Source: an uncultured Alphaproteobacteria bacterium (GTDB lineage: Bacteria; Pseudomonadota; Alphaproteobacteria; RF32; CAG-239). From it: a stretch of DNA of 52,975 nt. Each line of letters starts with the position of its first letter. Within the stretch, counting starts at the first letter, position 1. Positions 26,650 to 34,737 of the stretch are shown here, piece by piece. The notes under the pieces are model-generated. The model ran no database searches. It saw nothing but the letters and a program-made list of their open reading frames with translations, and was not told where the DNA came from. The stretch covers positions 1 through 52,975 of the forward strand of contig CALXUO010000028.1 of NCBI GenBank assembly GCA_944391695.1, given 5' to 3'. The position numbers and the translations under genes were made by a program.

Positions 26650-27156
26650 TCATTTACTCAAAATATCAAGAATTTTCTTTGTCGCATCTGCCGTTGAAAT
26701 ATTTTCAAACACGGCATATTCATTAGATAGCCGATCCAGCGCTTGCTCATAAATTTGCCTTTCGCTATAAGATTGCTCAGCCAAATTCTCATTTCTATGC
26801 AAATCCCTGATAACCTCGGCTATGGCCACCGGACTGCCGGAATTGATTTTGTTTTCATATTCCTGCGCCCTTCTTGACCACATAATTTTCTTAACCTTGG
26901 CTTTGCCTTTTAATGTGGTTAAGGCATCGGCAATGGTTTCGGCACTAGATATTTTGCGCAATCCGGCAGTGGCCGCTTTGGCCATCGGAATACGCAAAGT
27001 CATCTTATCCTTGTCAAAATTGACAACGATCAGCTCCAACTCTGTTCCGGCAACCGTCTGTTTGGTAACATCAGAAACCTTCCCGACGCCATGCGCCGGA
27101 TAAACAACATATTCGCCGGTAACATACGGATTTTTTACGGATATTTTTTTATTCAT
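26650..27156 (-). CDS. carD: CarD family transcription regulator
   Basis: 168 residues from ATG 27156, with AGGCAGGAAAAT directly upstream. The N-terminal Tudor-like RNA-polymerase interaction domain shows YVVYPAHGVGKVSDV and ELELIVVNFDKDKMTLRIP. The C-terminal helical DNA-binding domain has WSRRAQEYENKI and the usual SEKQIYEQALDRL-like stretch (SERQIYEQALDRLSNEYAV). CarD stabilises the open promoter complex, notably at rRNA promoters. Upstream on the minus strand, TTTTTTGAC occurs twice (27238-27265), possible alternative -35 boxes. Its location between surface-protein genes has no obvious meaning. Confidence 0.93.
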   Translation of the reverse strand: MNKKISVKNPYVTGEYVVYPAHGVGKVSDVTKQTVAGTELELIVVNFDKDKMTLRIPMAKAATAGLRKISSAETIADALTTLKGKAKVKKIMWSRRAQEYENKINSGSPVAIAEVIRDLHRNENLAEQSYSERQIYEQALDRLSNEYAVFENISTADATKKILDILSK

Positions 27157-27343
27157 ATTTTCCTGCCTATTATTTAATTTGAAGTTGTATTTTACCTTTG
27201 CGAGTGTTAACATATCACAAAATACGGTTTAAATCTAGTCAAAAAATGCATATTTTGTCAAAAAATTTTAACTCTAAATTAATTCCGCAATATTAAAGTA
27301 TAATCTGGAGTTATTGGGTAACGTTATATAAAGGTAGATAAAG

Positions 27344-29071
27344 ATGTCCGGCATTAATAAATCTTGTTTATTGGCAATCATGGTATTTGCATCTCCGGCA
27401 ATCGCCGCTGTCATGCCCGAATATGCAACCAACACCTATACCGAGCATTCGCTCAGCCGCTCGGAAAAAAAGTGTATTGACGAGGGCTACAAAATTACCT
27501 ATGCCAACTGCAGCAATCAAACAGCCCCGGCCGACCGCTGCCCTTATCACGATTCGTATTACCGCAGTTGCTCTCAAGAGCAATGGTGCCGCAACAATAA
27601 CTACACTTTCTTAGCCAAAGACTGCGAACTTCCGACCTATCCTACCAAAATATGCGATAACAAATATCCGATGTATCGCGCCTGCATCGAGGATACGGCC
27701 AAAGCCTGCGAACAAGCCGGCTACACCTCAAAAGACAAATGCAAACTTACTAATATCCGCTGTCCCTACAGTTCCGATTATGGCAAATGTTGCAACGACT
27801 GCCCCGGCTTTGCCCATGCTTTGGACAATATTCCGGCCGGCTATGTTGCCGACGGCCCCACCTGCACCACTTGCGACGGTGTCGTCAAAACCAATGTCAT
27901 CGAAGCATCTTGCGATGATTATGAAGATTGTGTTTTTGGTCCTTTGTCACCGCAAACACCGTCCTGCCTCAAAGGCCAAAAAACACTCTATACCGCTTGC
28001 AAAACCAGCGAAATGGTTTGCAAAGAGAAAGGCTATCTTTATTCTTCCTGCCAATCAACCGAGGACAGCGCTGATTGCCCTGAGGATTCCAACTTCAAAA
28101 AATGCACCGTTAACTGCTACAAATTGGCTCTCGAATTGTTCCCTCAATCCAACATCATCAAAGAAAATGTTACCGATCCGACATTTGATCTTGCCAAAAC
28201 ATCGATTCGCTCGCTCTATGGACAAATTTCCAACACCTGCATCTCAGAGCAACGCCCCGAGGTAACCCTTAACATAACCGAAGACAGCCTTGCGGTTTAT
28301 TCCGGCATTTTTACCCAAGACATAAGCAACGTCAATTTTATACTCAATTTTGAAACGCCGACATCTTTACCCATCGGCGGAAATCTAAACAATGTCCGCA
28401 TCACCGTAAAAGGCAACACTCCCGAATGTGTCTTTAAGGGCAAATCATTTAATGTCGACGGAACCGTCAGCCTGGTTGACGTCACCAACATTTGCTCCGA
28501 TATCAATATTGCCAGCTCAGCCAAATTTATCACCACCGGCAACATAACCGGCAACGTCATTGTCGGCAAAGATGCGTCTTTGGGTGTCAAAGGCAACCTT
28601 ATCGGCAGTCTAAAAAGCAGCTCCTATGCCGAGATTTTTATCAAAGGCATCCTAAAATACAAGGATTTATCAAAAGATTCGATTGACAGTGAAAGCATTG
28701 TATTTGGCTGCAATTCACGCTCAAAAATCATTGGCGGAATCATAGCCGATACCTCCAACATCATTATCAAACAACGCTCGATTTTGGACACACCTTATAT
28801 CAAGCTCATATCAACCAGCAACAACCCCGATTTGCCGAGTTCGCTAAGCAGTATCCATTTGCATCGCTATTCTCGCATCATTAGTGTTCTTGGCAATACC
28901 GAATACCCAATGGTTGAAAACGGCGATCTCAATTGTGATGACAAACGCCTAATTCACCTCGGCTCCGAGATTGCCGCCGAAGAGAGCAACATCTCGCTTG
29001 AGCCGTCAAATTTGCTTGAAGATCAATGGAAGTGTGTTCCAGCTACCCGCAAACAACAAGAATGCAACTAG
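27344..29071 (+). CDS. Large Cys-rich secreted protein with a repeat-rich C-terminal half
   Basis: 575 residues. The signal peptide (about 1-22) ends SPAIAA. The N-terminal half has at least four Cys modules of the type found in the neighbouring Lcl proteins: C44-C76, C82-C114, C122-C149 and C226-C254, each with C, often a GY three or four residues on, a middle C, a C[P/D] pair and a closing [Y/F]xxC; a divergent Cys-rich insert lies between the third and fourth. The C-terminal half (about 300-520) is a series of short beta-like turns (NITGNVIVGKDASLGVKGNL, IIGGIIADTSNIIIKQRS), compatible with a right-handed beta-helix. Probably a surface adhesin or envelope protein (inference). It ends in a 4-base convergent overlap with the next gene. 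Confidence 0.75.
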   Translation: MSGINKSCLLAIMVFASPAIAAVMPEYATNTYTEHSLSRSEKKCIDEGYKITYANCSNQTAPADRCPYHDSYYRSCSQEQWCRNNNYTFLAKDCELPTYPTKICDNKYPMYRACIEDTAKACEQAGYTSKDKCKLTNIRCPYSSDYGKCCNDCPGFAHALDNIPAGYVADGPTCTTCDGVVKTNVIEASCDDYEDCVFGPLSPQTPSCLKGQKTLYTACKTSEMVCKEKGYLYSSCQSTEDSADCPEDSNFKKCTVNCYKLALELFPQSNIIKENVTDPTFDLAKTSIRSLYGQISNTCISEQRPEVTLNITEDSLAVYSGIFTQDISNVNFILNFETPTSLPIGGNLNNVRITVKGNTPECVFKGKSFNVDGTVSLVDVTNICSDINIASSAKFITTGNITGNVIVGKDASLGVKGNLIGSLKSSSYAEIFIKGILKYKDLSKDSIDSESIVFGCNSRSKIIGGIIADTSNIIIKQRSILDTPYIKLISTSNNPDLPSSLSSIHLHRYSRIISVLGNTEYPMVENGDLNCDDKRLIHLGSEIAAEESNISLEPSNLLEDQWKCVPATRKQQECN

Positions 29072-29568
29072 TTGTTTACATTGGGCGAATATATCGTCTG
29101 CGGATCGCTTGAGTTTCCGATAACATTAATATCCTGCTCCGGATAAGACTGGACATCATAAATTCTGCCGTTGGCTTCCATTATGGTGTTTTGAAAATCT
29201 TGTCCCAAGCTCTGGGCTTCTTGCGGCAACGGATTGTTAGTCCCCGGGTTTGGTCCCACGGTATTTTGCTCACTCAAAGCATTGGGATCGGCAATCGGCT
29301 GAGGTATAGACTGATTATCCTGATTTGATTGCTGCGGCTGGTTGGTCATTTCTTGCGGCACATCAAACACCTGCGGCGGCGTATCCGGCCCGGCAATAGG
29401 ATCGCCCAAAGGATTCGGCGCATCTTTTGGCTGCTCAACCACAAAGGTATTTTGCTTGCCGTCAGGCGTTGCCGCCGCTCCAAACACTATCGTCGGCGCA
29501 TCTTGCGCCATAGCCGCCCCTGCTCCCAACAACAGTACCGTATTCCACAATAAAAATATTTTCTTCAT
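29068..29568 (-). CDS. Secreted Pro/Gln/Asn-rich protein, 166 aa
   Basis: The signal peptide (1-21) ends GAAMAQD. The mature part is low in complexity, rich in P, Q, N and D and without cysteines, so probably unstructured or a linker. The last 40 residues (GQDFQNTIMEANGRIYDVQSY) look more ordered. I do not recognise the family. The convergent gene is the 575-residue Cys-rich protein. Confidence 0.62.
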   Translation of the reverse strand: MKKIFLLWNTVLLLGAGAAMAQDAPTIVFGAAATPDGKQNTFVVEQPKDAPNPLGDPIAGPDTPPQVFDVPQEMTNQPQQSNQDNQSIPQPIADPNALSEQNTVGPNPGTNNPLPQEAQSLGQDFQNTIMEANGRIYDVQSYPEQDINVIGNSSDPQTIYSPNVNN

Positions 29569-29697
29569 AATTTATCTCCCTGCAAATTTTATTTTTAATA
29601 TAATCTTGGTTGGCAATTTTAACAGGGCAGCAAAAAATTTAATGTTTTTTAACCAATTTTGTGCTATATTTGATAATGTGCTTTAAGGAGGGAATCT

Positions 29698-29871
29698 ATG
29701 GACGGTATTGGTGCAATCAGTTCTTATGCTTTGGCAATGCAGCAATTGCAGCTAAACATCATTAAACAAAATGCCGAAATGCAACAACAAATAGTTGACA
29801 TCTTGTTTGATGCCAACCGCAACGTCCCCGTATCCCAAGACAAAGGCTCGGTTGTTGACGTAAGTATCTAG
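29698..29871 (+). CDS. YjfB-like small protein (putative motility protein family)
   Basis: 57 residues: MDGIGAISSYALAMQQLQLN, a glutamine-rich helix (NAEMQQQIVDILFDANRN), and an end VVDVSI. The start MDxxAxSxxL-like, the Gln-rich helix and the D(I/V)x(I/V/L) end match small YjfB-type proteins (PF14070 as I recall), called putative motility proteins. The ribosome binding site AAGGAGG lies seven bases before the ATG, strong for this window. No flagellar gene is visible nearby. It overlaps the convergent membrane-protein gene by 4 bases. Confidence 0.6.
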   Translation: MDGIGAISSYALAMQQLQLNIIKQNAEMQQQIVDILFDANRNVPVSQDKGSVVDVSI

Positions 29872-30185
29872 AACCCGATTAATACAACAAACGACATTGA
29901 TAAAACAAAAGCAATAAAATACTTCACAAAATTCCACAATACCAAACCCAAGGTCGATCCCCAATCAACCTCCAAACCGCCTTCTTTATAAATTTTGGCA
30001 AACACGGTTGTATACAAAAACGAAAGTATGGCAATCAAGGCATAAAAATGATAATCGCCGAACAAATCTCTTATTTCCTCCGGCGGTAGCTTTATTATTG
30101 CAATAAACCCTGATATTATCCCCAAAATAACCAGCGGATTAAATATTGCTCCGCTGGTAAATAATGCAATCAATCCTTTAAACAT
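29868..30185 (-). CDS. Small membrane protein, 105 aa
   Basis: The start is taken at ATG 30185, with GGATGAG about 9 bases upstream, giving a protein with three predicted membrane segments (about 14-32, 47-63 and 82-103). A longer frame to 30260 would add 25 residues overlapping the upstream small gene. Function unknown. The start lies 6 bases beyond the stop of that small gene, so the two look coupled. Confidence 0.55.
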   Translation of the reverse strand: MFKGLIALFTSGAIFNPLVILGIISGFIAIIKLPPEEIRDLFGDYHFYALIAILSFLYTTVFAKIYKEGGLEVDWGSTLGLVLWNFVKYFIAFVLSMSFVVLIGF

Positions 30186-30190
30186 TGATT

Positions 30191-30397
30191 TTAGCTCATC
30201 CACACACGGCGGCTCAAATAGCGAGTTTCGCTTTTTGCCATGGCCGCCGGCCAAACACATCTTCCGGCAGACACCCCCTTAGCATTTGCCGTAGAACGCA
30301 CCTGTTGCTGAACCAAAGCCGCAATTCCTCTGCTTTGGATTCTTGGAGTTTTATCTCTGCTCCACTCAAAAAAAGATTTTTCAATTATTTGCCGCAT
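30191..30397 (-). CDS. Possible small basic protein, 68 aa
   Basis: The frame opens with ATG 30397, preceded at 13 bases by AAGGA, and has a plausible basic, Gln/Arg-rich composition (IAALVQQQVRSTANAKGVSAG, adjoining parts). It stops at ATGAGCTAA just before the start of the next membrane-protein gene. No signal peptide or membrane segment. No family recognised; the case is the ribosome binding site plus coupling to the next gene. Confidence 0.4.
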   Translation of the reverse strand: MRQIIEKSFFEWSRDKTPRIQSRGIAALVQQQVRSTANAKGVSAGRCVWPAAMAKSETRYLSRRVWMS

Positions 30398-30479
30398 GAT
30401 ATTTAAAATTTCCTTATAAAAAAACTATTATGATTAGGAGAATATGGTCAAAAGGTAAATAAAATATTAATATTCAAAC

Positions 30480-31838
30480 TTATGCACTTTTAGCCAAATT
30501 TTCAATTTTATCCCACAATTTTTGCCCGCAAGATTTAACCAAATTCTCATCATCACCACACACCCAAACTCTTATCTTAGGCTCGGTTCCTGAAGGATGA
30601 ATAACCACTCTGCCATGTCCCTTCATTTCTTGCACCACCTCATCTAGTATTATTGCAAGCTCATTATTGGCAGTAATTTCTTTTACCTGTTCCTTGTTGG
30701 CGGTTGTAAAATTTTCATAATATAAAAAATCTTCCTTAAACAGCGGAAATATCTCGTTTACTTTTTTAGCACTATCGATAATTCCCTTTATGGTCATCAA
30801 TGCAGTCATCATGGCATCGCCTGATTTAGCATAATCAAGCAAAACTATATGCCCCGATTCTTCACCACCGATAACACCGCCTTCTTCTTTCAAAGTTTTA
30901 ATGACGTTACGCTCGCCCACACCGGTAACAAAATATTTAAGCCACAGCTCGCTTGTAACATACCTTTCCAACCCGGTATTGGACAATTTGGTTGACACAA
31001 TAGGCCTTGATTTGTTTTCTTCTTTTTGTTGCAAATATTTGGCCAAAAAAGCAATCAACTGATCACTGCCGATTAAATTCCCGTTATTGTCGCTTATTTT
31101 GATTCTGTCGCCGTCTCCATCAACCGCAACACCCAAATCCGCGCCACATTTTCTAACCTCGTCACACATCGCCCCGACATGTTGCGAGCCGCAGTCTTTG
31201 TTGATGTTATATCCGTCGGGATTTGCCCCCAAGATAACCAGCTCGGCACCAAGTTTTTGCAACACATTAGGCAAAATATTGCTGAAACAGCCGTTGGCGC
31301 AATCAACCACCACCTTAAACCCGTTAAGTCTTATGTTATCTCCAAATATTGATAATGCTTTTTTGATATATTTTTCTTTGATTGAGCTATCATCAATAAT
31401 TTTGCCGATTTTGTTTTTATCAAAAACAAATTGATTTTTTTCAATCAAAGCTTCCAGCTGCGCGGTTGTCTCATCAGAAAACTTATCGCCGTTGGGAGCG
31501 ATTAATTTTATGCCGTTGTCATAATAAGGGTTGTGAGATGCCGTAATCATCAAGGCCATGTCAATATTCAAGGCATCGGCAAAAGCGGTTAGTGCCGGTG
31601 TCGGGATGATACCAAGCCTGATTACGTCAATACCTTTGGCTGTAAAAGCAGCGCAAAGAGCAGATTCCAACATATCGGAAGATATCCTTGTATCCTTGGC
31701 AATCGCTACTCTCCTTTGGCTTAAACACACAGCCTCTGCCGCCGCACATCCCAGCCTAAAAGCAAACTCGGCCGTCATCGGAAATTCATTTGCCACTCCT
31801 CTGACACCATCTGTACCAAACCACTTATTTTTCGCCAT
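30480..31838 (-). CDS. glmM: Phosphoglucosamine mutase
   Basis: 452 residues from ATG 31838 with AAAGGA six bases upstream. It converts glucosamine-6-phosphate to glucosamine-1-phosphate on the route to UDP-GlcNAc for peptidoglycan and lipid A. KWFGTDGVRG at the start, the phosphoserine loop ITASHNP near residue 100, metal site DGDGDR near 240, sugar loop GGEESGHI near 325 and phosphate loop RVVIHPSGTEPKIRVW near 420 are all present. It stands alone here. Confidence 0.97.
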   Translation of the reverse strand: MAKNKWFGTDGVRGVANEFPMTAEFAFRLGCAAAEAVCLSQRRVAIAKDTRISSDMLESALCAAFTAKGIDVIRLGIIPTPALTAFADALNIDMALMITASHNPYYDNGIKLIAPNGDKFSDETTAQLEALIEKNQFVFDKNKIGKIIDDSSIKEKYIKKALSIFGDNIRLNGFKVVVDCANGCFSNILPNVLQKLGAELVILGANPDGYNINKDCGSQHVGAMCDEVRKCGADLGVAVDGDGDRIKISDNNGNLIGSDQLIAFLAKYLQQKEENKSRPIVSTKLSNTGLERYVTSELWLKYFVTGVGERNVIKTLKEEGGVIGGEESGHIVLLDYAKSGDAMMTALMTIKGIIDSAKKVNEIFPLFKEDFLYYENFTTANKEQVKEITANNELAIILDEVVQEMKGHGRVVIHPSGTEPKIRVWVCGDDENLVKSCGQKLWDKIENLAKSA

Positions 31839-31981
31839 AAAAAATCCTTTCAATATCAAATCACAATGGAATTGAGTTTAGAACAGCAACTTACAAATAC
31901 CAAGCAAAATATATGCTTATCACCAAAAACAGTTGTTACCGATTATTACAAATGATTTTTATAACATAAGACATATTTTTA

Positions 31982-32010
31982 TTGACAAGGCAGTTTAGCT
32001 ATTATATAAA
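31982..32010 (+). promoter_or_regulatory. Promoter of tRNA-Thr
   Basis: A perfect TTGACA (31982-31987), 17 bases, TATAAA (32005-32010), ending 16 bases before the tRNA. The best sigma-70 promoter in the window. Confidence 0.88.
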
Positions 32011-32026
32011 AGTCGGGATTGCGAAT

Positions 32027-32102
32027 GCCGACATAGCTCAGTTGGTAGAGCAACTGATTTGTAATCAGTGGGTCGGGAGTTCAAGTCTCTCTGTCGGCAC
32101 CA
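32027..32102 (+). tRNA. tRNA-Thr (anticodon TGT), CCA encoded
   Basis: Acceptor GCCGACA pairs with TGTCGGC (seven pairs); D-arm GCTCAGTTGGTAGAGC; anticodon stem ACTGA/TCAGT around loop TTTGTAA with anticodon TGT; T-arm GGGAG, loop TTCAAGT, CTCTC; discriminator A and CCA (32100-32102). It reads ACA codons and, with modification, other threonine codons. Its 3' end recurs at 33091. Confidence 0.97.
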
Positions 32103-32114
32103 TTAAAAACAAAA

Positions 32115-32138
32115 TACGCCTTTTGAGGCGTTTTTTTT
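32115..32138 (+). terminator. Terminator of tRNA-Thr
   Basis: ACGCCT, loop TTTG, AGGCGT and eight T, 13 bases after the tRNA. Confidence 0.85.
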
Positions 32139-32186
32139 GTTTTTAAAGCTGACAGGAGAAACAAGTCTCTCTGCTATTGCACAACC

Positions 32187-32220
32187 AAAAAAAGAAGCCT
32201 TCAAAAGGCTTCTTTTTTTT
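32187..32220. terminator. Terminator downstream of the 117-aa gene
   Basis: AAAAGAAGCCTT, a 2-4 base loop, AAGGCTTC and eight T. Symmetric, so it also works from the minus-strand gene that stops at 32231. Confidence 0.8.
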
Positions 32221-32230
32221 GCATCGTAGA

Positions 32231-32584
32231 TTATTCTCTCCACTCTTTGCCAGTAAAATAATGTGAGTTATATCTATAAGAAACAACATCACCTTCTTGC
32301 GCATAGAGAAGATGGCATTCATTTGATTTGGCAGAAGATGGATAACCTTTCCAAGTAGTTCCATCAGAGAAGATTAATGTAACCTCTGTTTCAGAACCAA
32401 ACCCACAGGGAACAATCAATTCATTTCGTGAAATTACTGTTACCTCGTTCCATTCAGAAACCTCCGGAGGATTACGATCAAAATATACCATTGCTCCATA
32501 GAATATAACTACAAGTAGAAAAATAAGAACTGTAAAAGGGTTAAAAATTTCATACACCCAATTAGCCTTTTTTTGCTTTTCCAT
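32231..32584 (-). CDS. Single-pass membrane protein, 117 aa, unknown
   Basis: The start is placed at ATG 32584 (MEKQKKANWVYEI); no good ribosome binding site is present. One membrane segment (about residues 17-37) and a soluble domain of 75 residues with two cysteines (VPCGFG and NECHLL), beta-rich by appearance (EVTLIFSDGTTWKGY, VVSYRYNSHYF). Not recognised. It lies between the tRNA and a partial repeat of its 3' end, so it could belong to an acquired segment. A good terminator follows. Confidence 0.5.
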   Translation of the reverse strand: MEKQKKANWVYEIFNPFTVLIFLLVVIFYGAMVYFDRNPPEVSEWNEVTVISRNELIVPCGFGSETEVTLIFSDGTTWKGYPSSAKSNECHLLYAQEGDVVSYRYNSHYFTGKEWRE

Positions 32585-32668
32585 AAGACACAAAAATTAA
32601 GATGATACAATTATATTATTTTGCCCACATAATAGATATTTTTTCAGATAATGCAACTATTTTCAGAA

Positions 32669-32747
32669 AATTAGACATAAAAATATTTGATTTTTACAAT
32701 AAAACAGGTCATCATCTGCCCACTATTAAAAATTATGATGTCTAATT
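32669..32747. repeat. Ten-base inverted repeat upstream of the 76-aa gene
   Basis: AATTAGACAT (32669-32678) and ATGTCTAATT (32738-32747) are perfect inverted copies 59 bases apart, just before the start at 32763. They may be operator half-sites or the ends of a decayed mobile segment. Confidence 0.5.
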
Positions 32748-32762
32748 AAAAATGTATATATT

Positions 32763-32993
32763 ATGGAATTTAAGTGTTTTCGCGAGGTTGTTATCGAACC
32801 CGATGCAAGTTGCGAATTTCTTCTTATTTTGGAAGAAATGAAAAAATTAAGTGTTTTTATGGGTATGCCTGTTTCTGCCAAATTTTATGGCAGAGAACTT
32901 CGGATTACATCAGACACCGATATTGAACACACGATGTATTGTTTCTTTCATAAGATAGATACAGACAATGTAAAAACAGCTAAAGCAAAATGA
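32763..32993 (+). CDS. Small protein, 76 aa, unknown
   Basis: MEFKCFREVVIEPDAS, then a helix (LLILEEMKKLSVFMG) and RELRITSDTDIEH, ending basic (VKTAKAK). No signal or membrane segment. A proper terminator 10 bases after the stop is the main support. No ribosome binding site is evident (TGTATATATT precedes the ATG). Not recognised. Confidence 0.45.
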   Translation: MEFKCFREVVIEPDASCEFLLILEEMKKLSVFMGMPVSAKFYGRELRITSDTDIEHTMYCFFHKIDTDNVKTAKAK

Positions 32994-33002
32994 CGCATTT
33001 TC

Positions 33003-33029
33003 CAAGCCTCCATTGCGGAGGCTTTTTTA
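33003..33029 (+). terminator. Terminator of the 76-aa gene
   Basis: AAGCCTCC, loop ATTGC, GGAGGCTT and a T-run. Confidence 0.85.
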
Positions 33030-33090
33030 TGTATTGCATTAACTAAAATAAACTCCAACAACTGAAACAATGCCTAAGATAAGAGCAAAA

Positions 33091-33130
33091 GTTCAAGTCT
33101 CTCTGCTCTCACACCATTAAAAACAAAATA
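33091..33130 (+). repeat. Partial copy of the tRNA-Thr 3' end and downstream flank
   Basis: GTTCAAGTCTCTCTG (33091-33105) and CACCATTAAAAACAAAATA (33112-33130) exactly match 32079-32093 and 32098-32116 of the tRNA and its flank; only a 4-base versus 6-base middle differs. The following 33131-33146 resembles the tRNA terminator (GCCTTTTAAGGC). Such a duplicated tRNA tail is the usual trace of site-specific integration. A shorter match (CAAGTCTCTCTGCT) is at 32162. Confidence 0.75.
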
Positions 33131-33267
33131 AGCCTTTTAAGGCATTTTACACAGATAATTATGCATTGACAAATTATAAAAACATAATTAATCAGATAAA
33201 TATAAAAATAATCAATAATCCCCTTGGGCTGAAAACAACACCTGTCTATTTATGGATATTTTAGATT

Positions 33268-34086
33268 ATGAGTGAAACCAAATTACGAGACGCCATTTTC
33301 CAAATACTATATAATAGTTTTGGGCTTTTAGGTGGAAAAGGCAGCGGTTTTGTTATCAACCATGACAATGAGTTTTACTTTTTAACTGCAGACCATTGTA
33401 TTGACATAAATATTAATGACCTATGTATTGTTAATTTTTTATACCAAAAACCTATAATGACACCGTTTTCATCATGCTTAAAACAGAATACTATTACAGA
33501 TGATGATAATTTATGTCTTCTAAAAATAGACATGAATAAAATATTACAGGATCTTGAAGATTATAAAGATTTAAATCCCCTCAACCTTGCAAACAAACTT
33601 TTCAAAAATAAAAAAATACAAAAAATTCTTAAAAAAAATTGGAATATACTAACAAAGTGGCGACATATTCAAAACTCTTCACCATACAAACGTCAAAACA
33701 CAAAAATTTATTCAACAATAAAATCTCTACCTATATCTCACGTACAATTAAAAAGCTTAAAATATACAAAACAAAATTCTTTTAAAAAAGGAGAAGAATT
33801 TTATATTCTGGGTTATCCAGCCGAGTTACAACAAATTGATAATGAAACAAAACACATAAAATCTACTCTACTAGGAATAAGCTGTCAATATCAGGAAAAA
33901 TCCACTAATTCCAATCTACATCACCTAACTATAGCTGAACCAATAGAAAAAATAAAATCCTATGACGGATTAAGTGGCTCTCCCGTTTTTTATAATAAAG
34001 ATGTTTGCGGCGTAGTAGTCCGTGGTGGTAATGGTAATATTTATTTCAGAGATTTATCCAATATTGATATCTTCTGGAATAATTAA
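33268..34086 (+). CDS. Trypsin-like serine protease, cytoplasmic, AT-rich gene
   Basis: 272 residues without a signal peptide. The trypsin-fold motifs are [20 protein letters not shown] (His43), an Asp in [11 protein letters not shown] (78-80) and [10 protein letters not shown] (Ser236), so the triad is intact. A Lys/Asn-rich insert (about 100-150) separates the halves. Base composition is much more AT-rich than the neighbours and codons are A-ending, pointing to horizontal acquisition. No partner gene is visible. Stand-alone trypsin-like peptidases of this kind occur in defence loci among other places; the role here is open. Confidence 0.72.
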   Translation: MSETKLRDAIFQILYNSFGLLGGKGSGFVINHDNEFYFLTADHCIDININDLCIVNFLYQKPIMTPFSSCLKQNTITDDDNLCLLKIDMNKILQDLEDYKDLNPLNLANKLFKNKKIQKILKKNWNILTKWRHIQNSSPYKRQNTKIYSTIKSLPISHVQLKSLKYTKQNSFKKGEEFYILGYPAELQQIDNETKHIKSTLLGISCQYQEKSTNSNLHHLTIAEPIEKIKSYDGLSGSPVFYNKDVCGVVVRGGNGNIYFRDLSNIDIFWNN

Positions 34087-34151
34087 ATTCAAATAAACCA
34101 AACTCTAAGTAAACAACGTCTAATAACTTTACCCTTACTTTCCAAGAAAAA

Positions 34152-34365
34152 AGCGGATTTTTATTAAGCAAGTCGTCCATTCCGCCCTGTGGCATTGAAA
34201 ACGGATTATGCGAAGATTCAACCGCACCGGTTTCTTCATTTTCCTTATAGAACGGAAAATCAACAATCCAGCACATTTTGAAAGTATTTTTATCAATAAG
34301 CCCAAGCTCATCGCCAACTTTGTTGCGCAAACGACCGCTAAACCAATCAAACTCCGTTCCTTTGT
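34152..34365 (-). pseudogene. Decayed internal fragment of aspS
   Basis: The segment matches 37119-37332 of the complete aspS with no gaps and nine mismatches that I count by hand (about 96 percent). It encodes the part around [20 protein letters not shown] and [14 protein letters not shown], with amino-acid changes (E to K, F to S, D to N), and lacks both ends of the gene. Beyond both edges the sequences diverge at once. It lies in the same orientation as aspS, so the two are direct repeats flanking the 34.4-36.6 kb genes. From 34087 to 34151 and 34366 to 34512 I see no other gene. Confidence 0.9.
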
Positions 34366-34512
34366 CAAGGTCTAAAAAATTGATTGTGTAAAAAAAGGTT
34401 GGTAAAAATGCAAAATTCCCTTGATTTATAAGAAATTATAAAATAGGCTAGCATCAGATGGGCATTGAAGCTGTGCCAAACCGCAGATATTTATCCACTT
34501 AAGGATGCAGCC

Positions 34513-34737
34513 ATGCAATACACAAAAACAGCAAGAATCCAATCCCCAAAGTGGGACAAAAGCGTGTTTATTAAACACACGTCCTTAAATGACGGCACAT
34601 TGAAAGTTGCTACTGCCGAAGACTTCAGCGACTACCCAAATAACAAACTCATGATTTTTAACTTAACCAACCCCGATGAAATAATTTGTCGGAGTATACC
34701 TAAGACTGACGAAAGGAACTCTTTATATGCTCAATAA
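34513..34737 (+). CDS. Small protein, 74 aa, upstream of the outer-membrane protein gene
   Basis: The start is taken at ATG 34513, with AAGGATG six bases upstream; an in-frame TTG at 34465 lacks a site. It has no signal peptide (MQYTKTARIQSPKWDKSVFI, then KLMIFNLTNPDEIICRS). It overlaps the next start by 11 bases and carries that gene's ribosome binding site (GAAAGGAAC), so the pair is coupled. No family recognised; it may be a regulator or merely a coupling leader. Confidence 0.5.
   Translation: MQYTKTARIQSPKWDKSVFIKHTSLNDGTLKVATAEDFSDYPNNKLMIFNLTNPDEIICRSIPKTDERNSLYAQ

Noticed and set aside
34046..34368. Open frames reading through the aspS fragment as if a new gene
   Set aside because: They correspond to codons of an internal piece of aspS, with no start region or end of their own.
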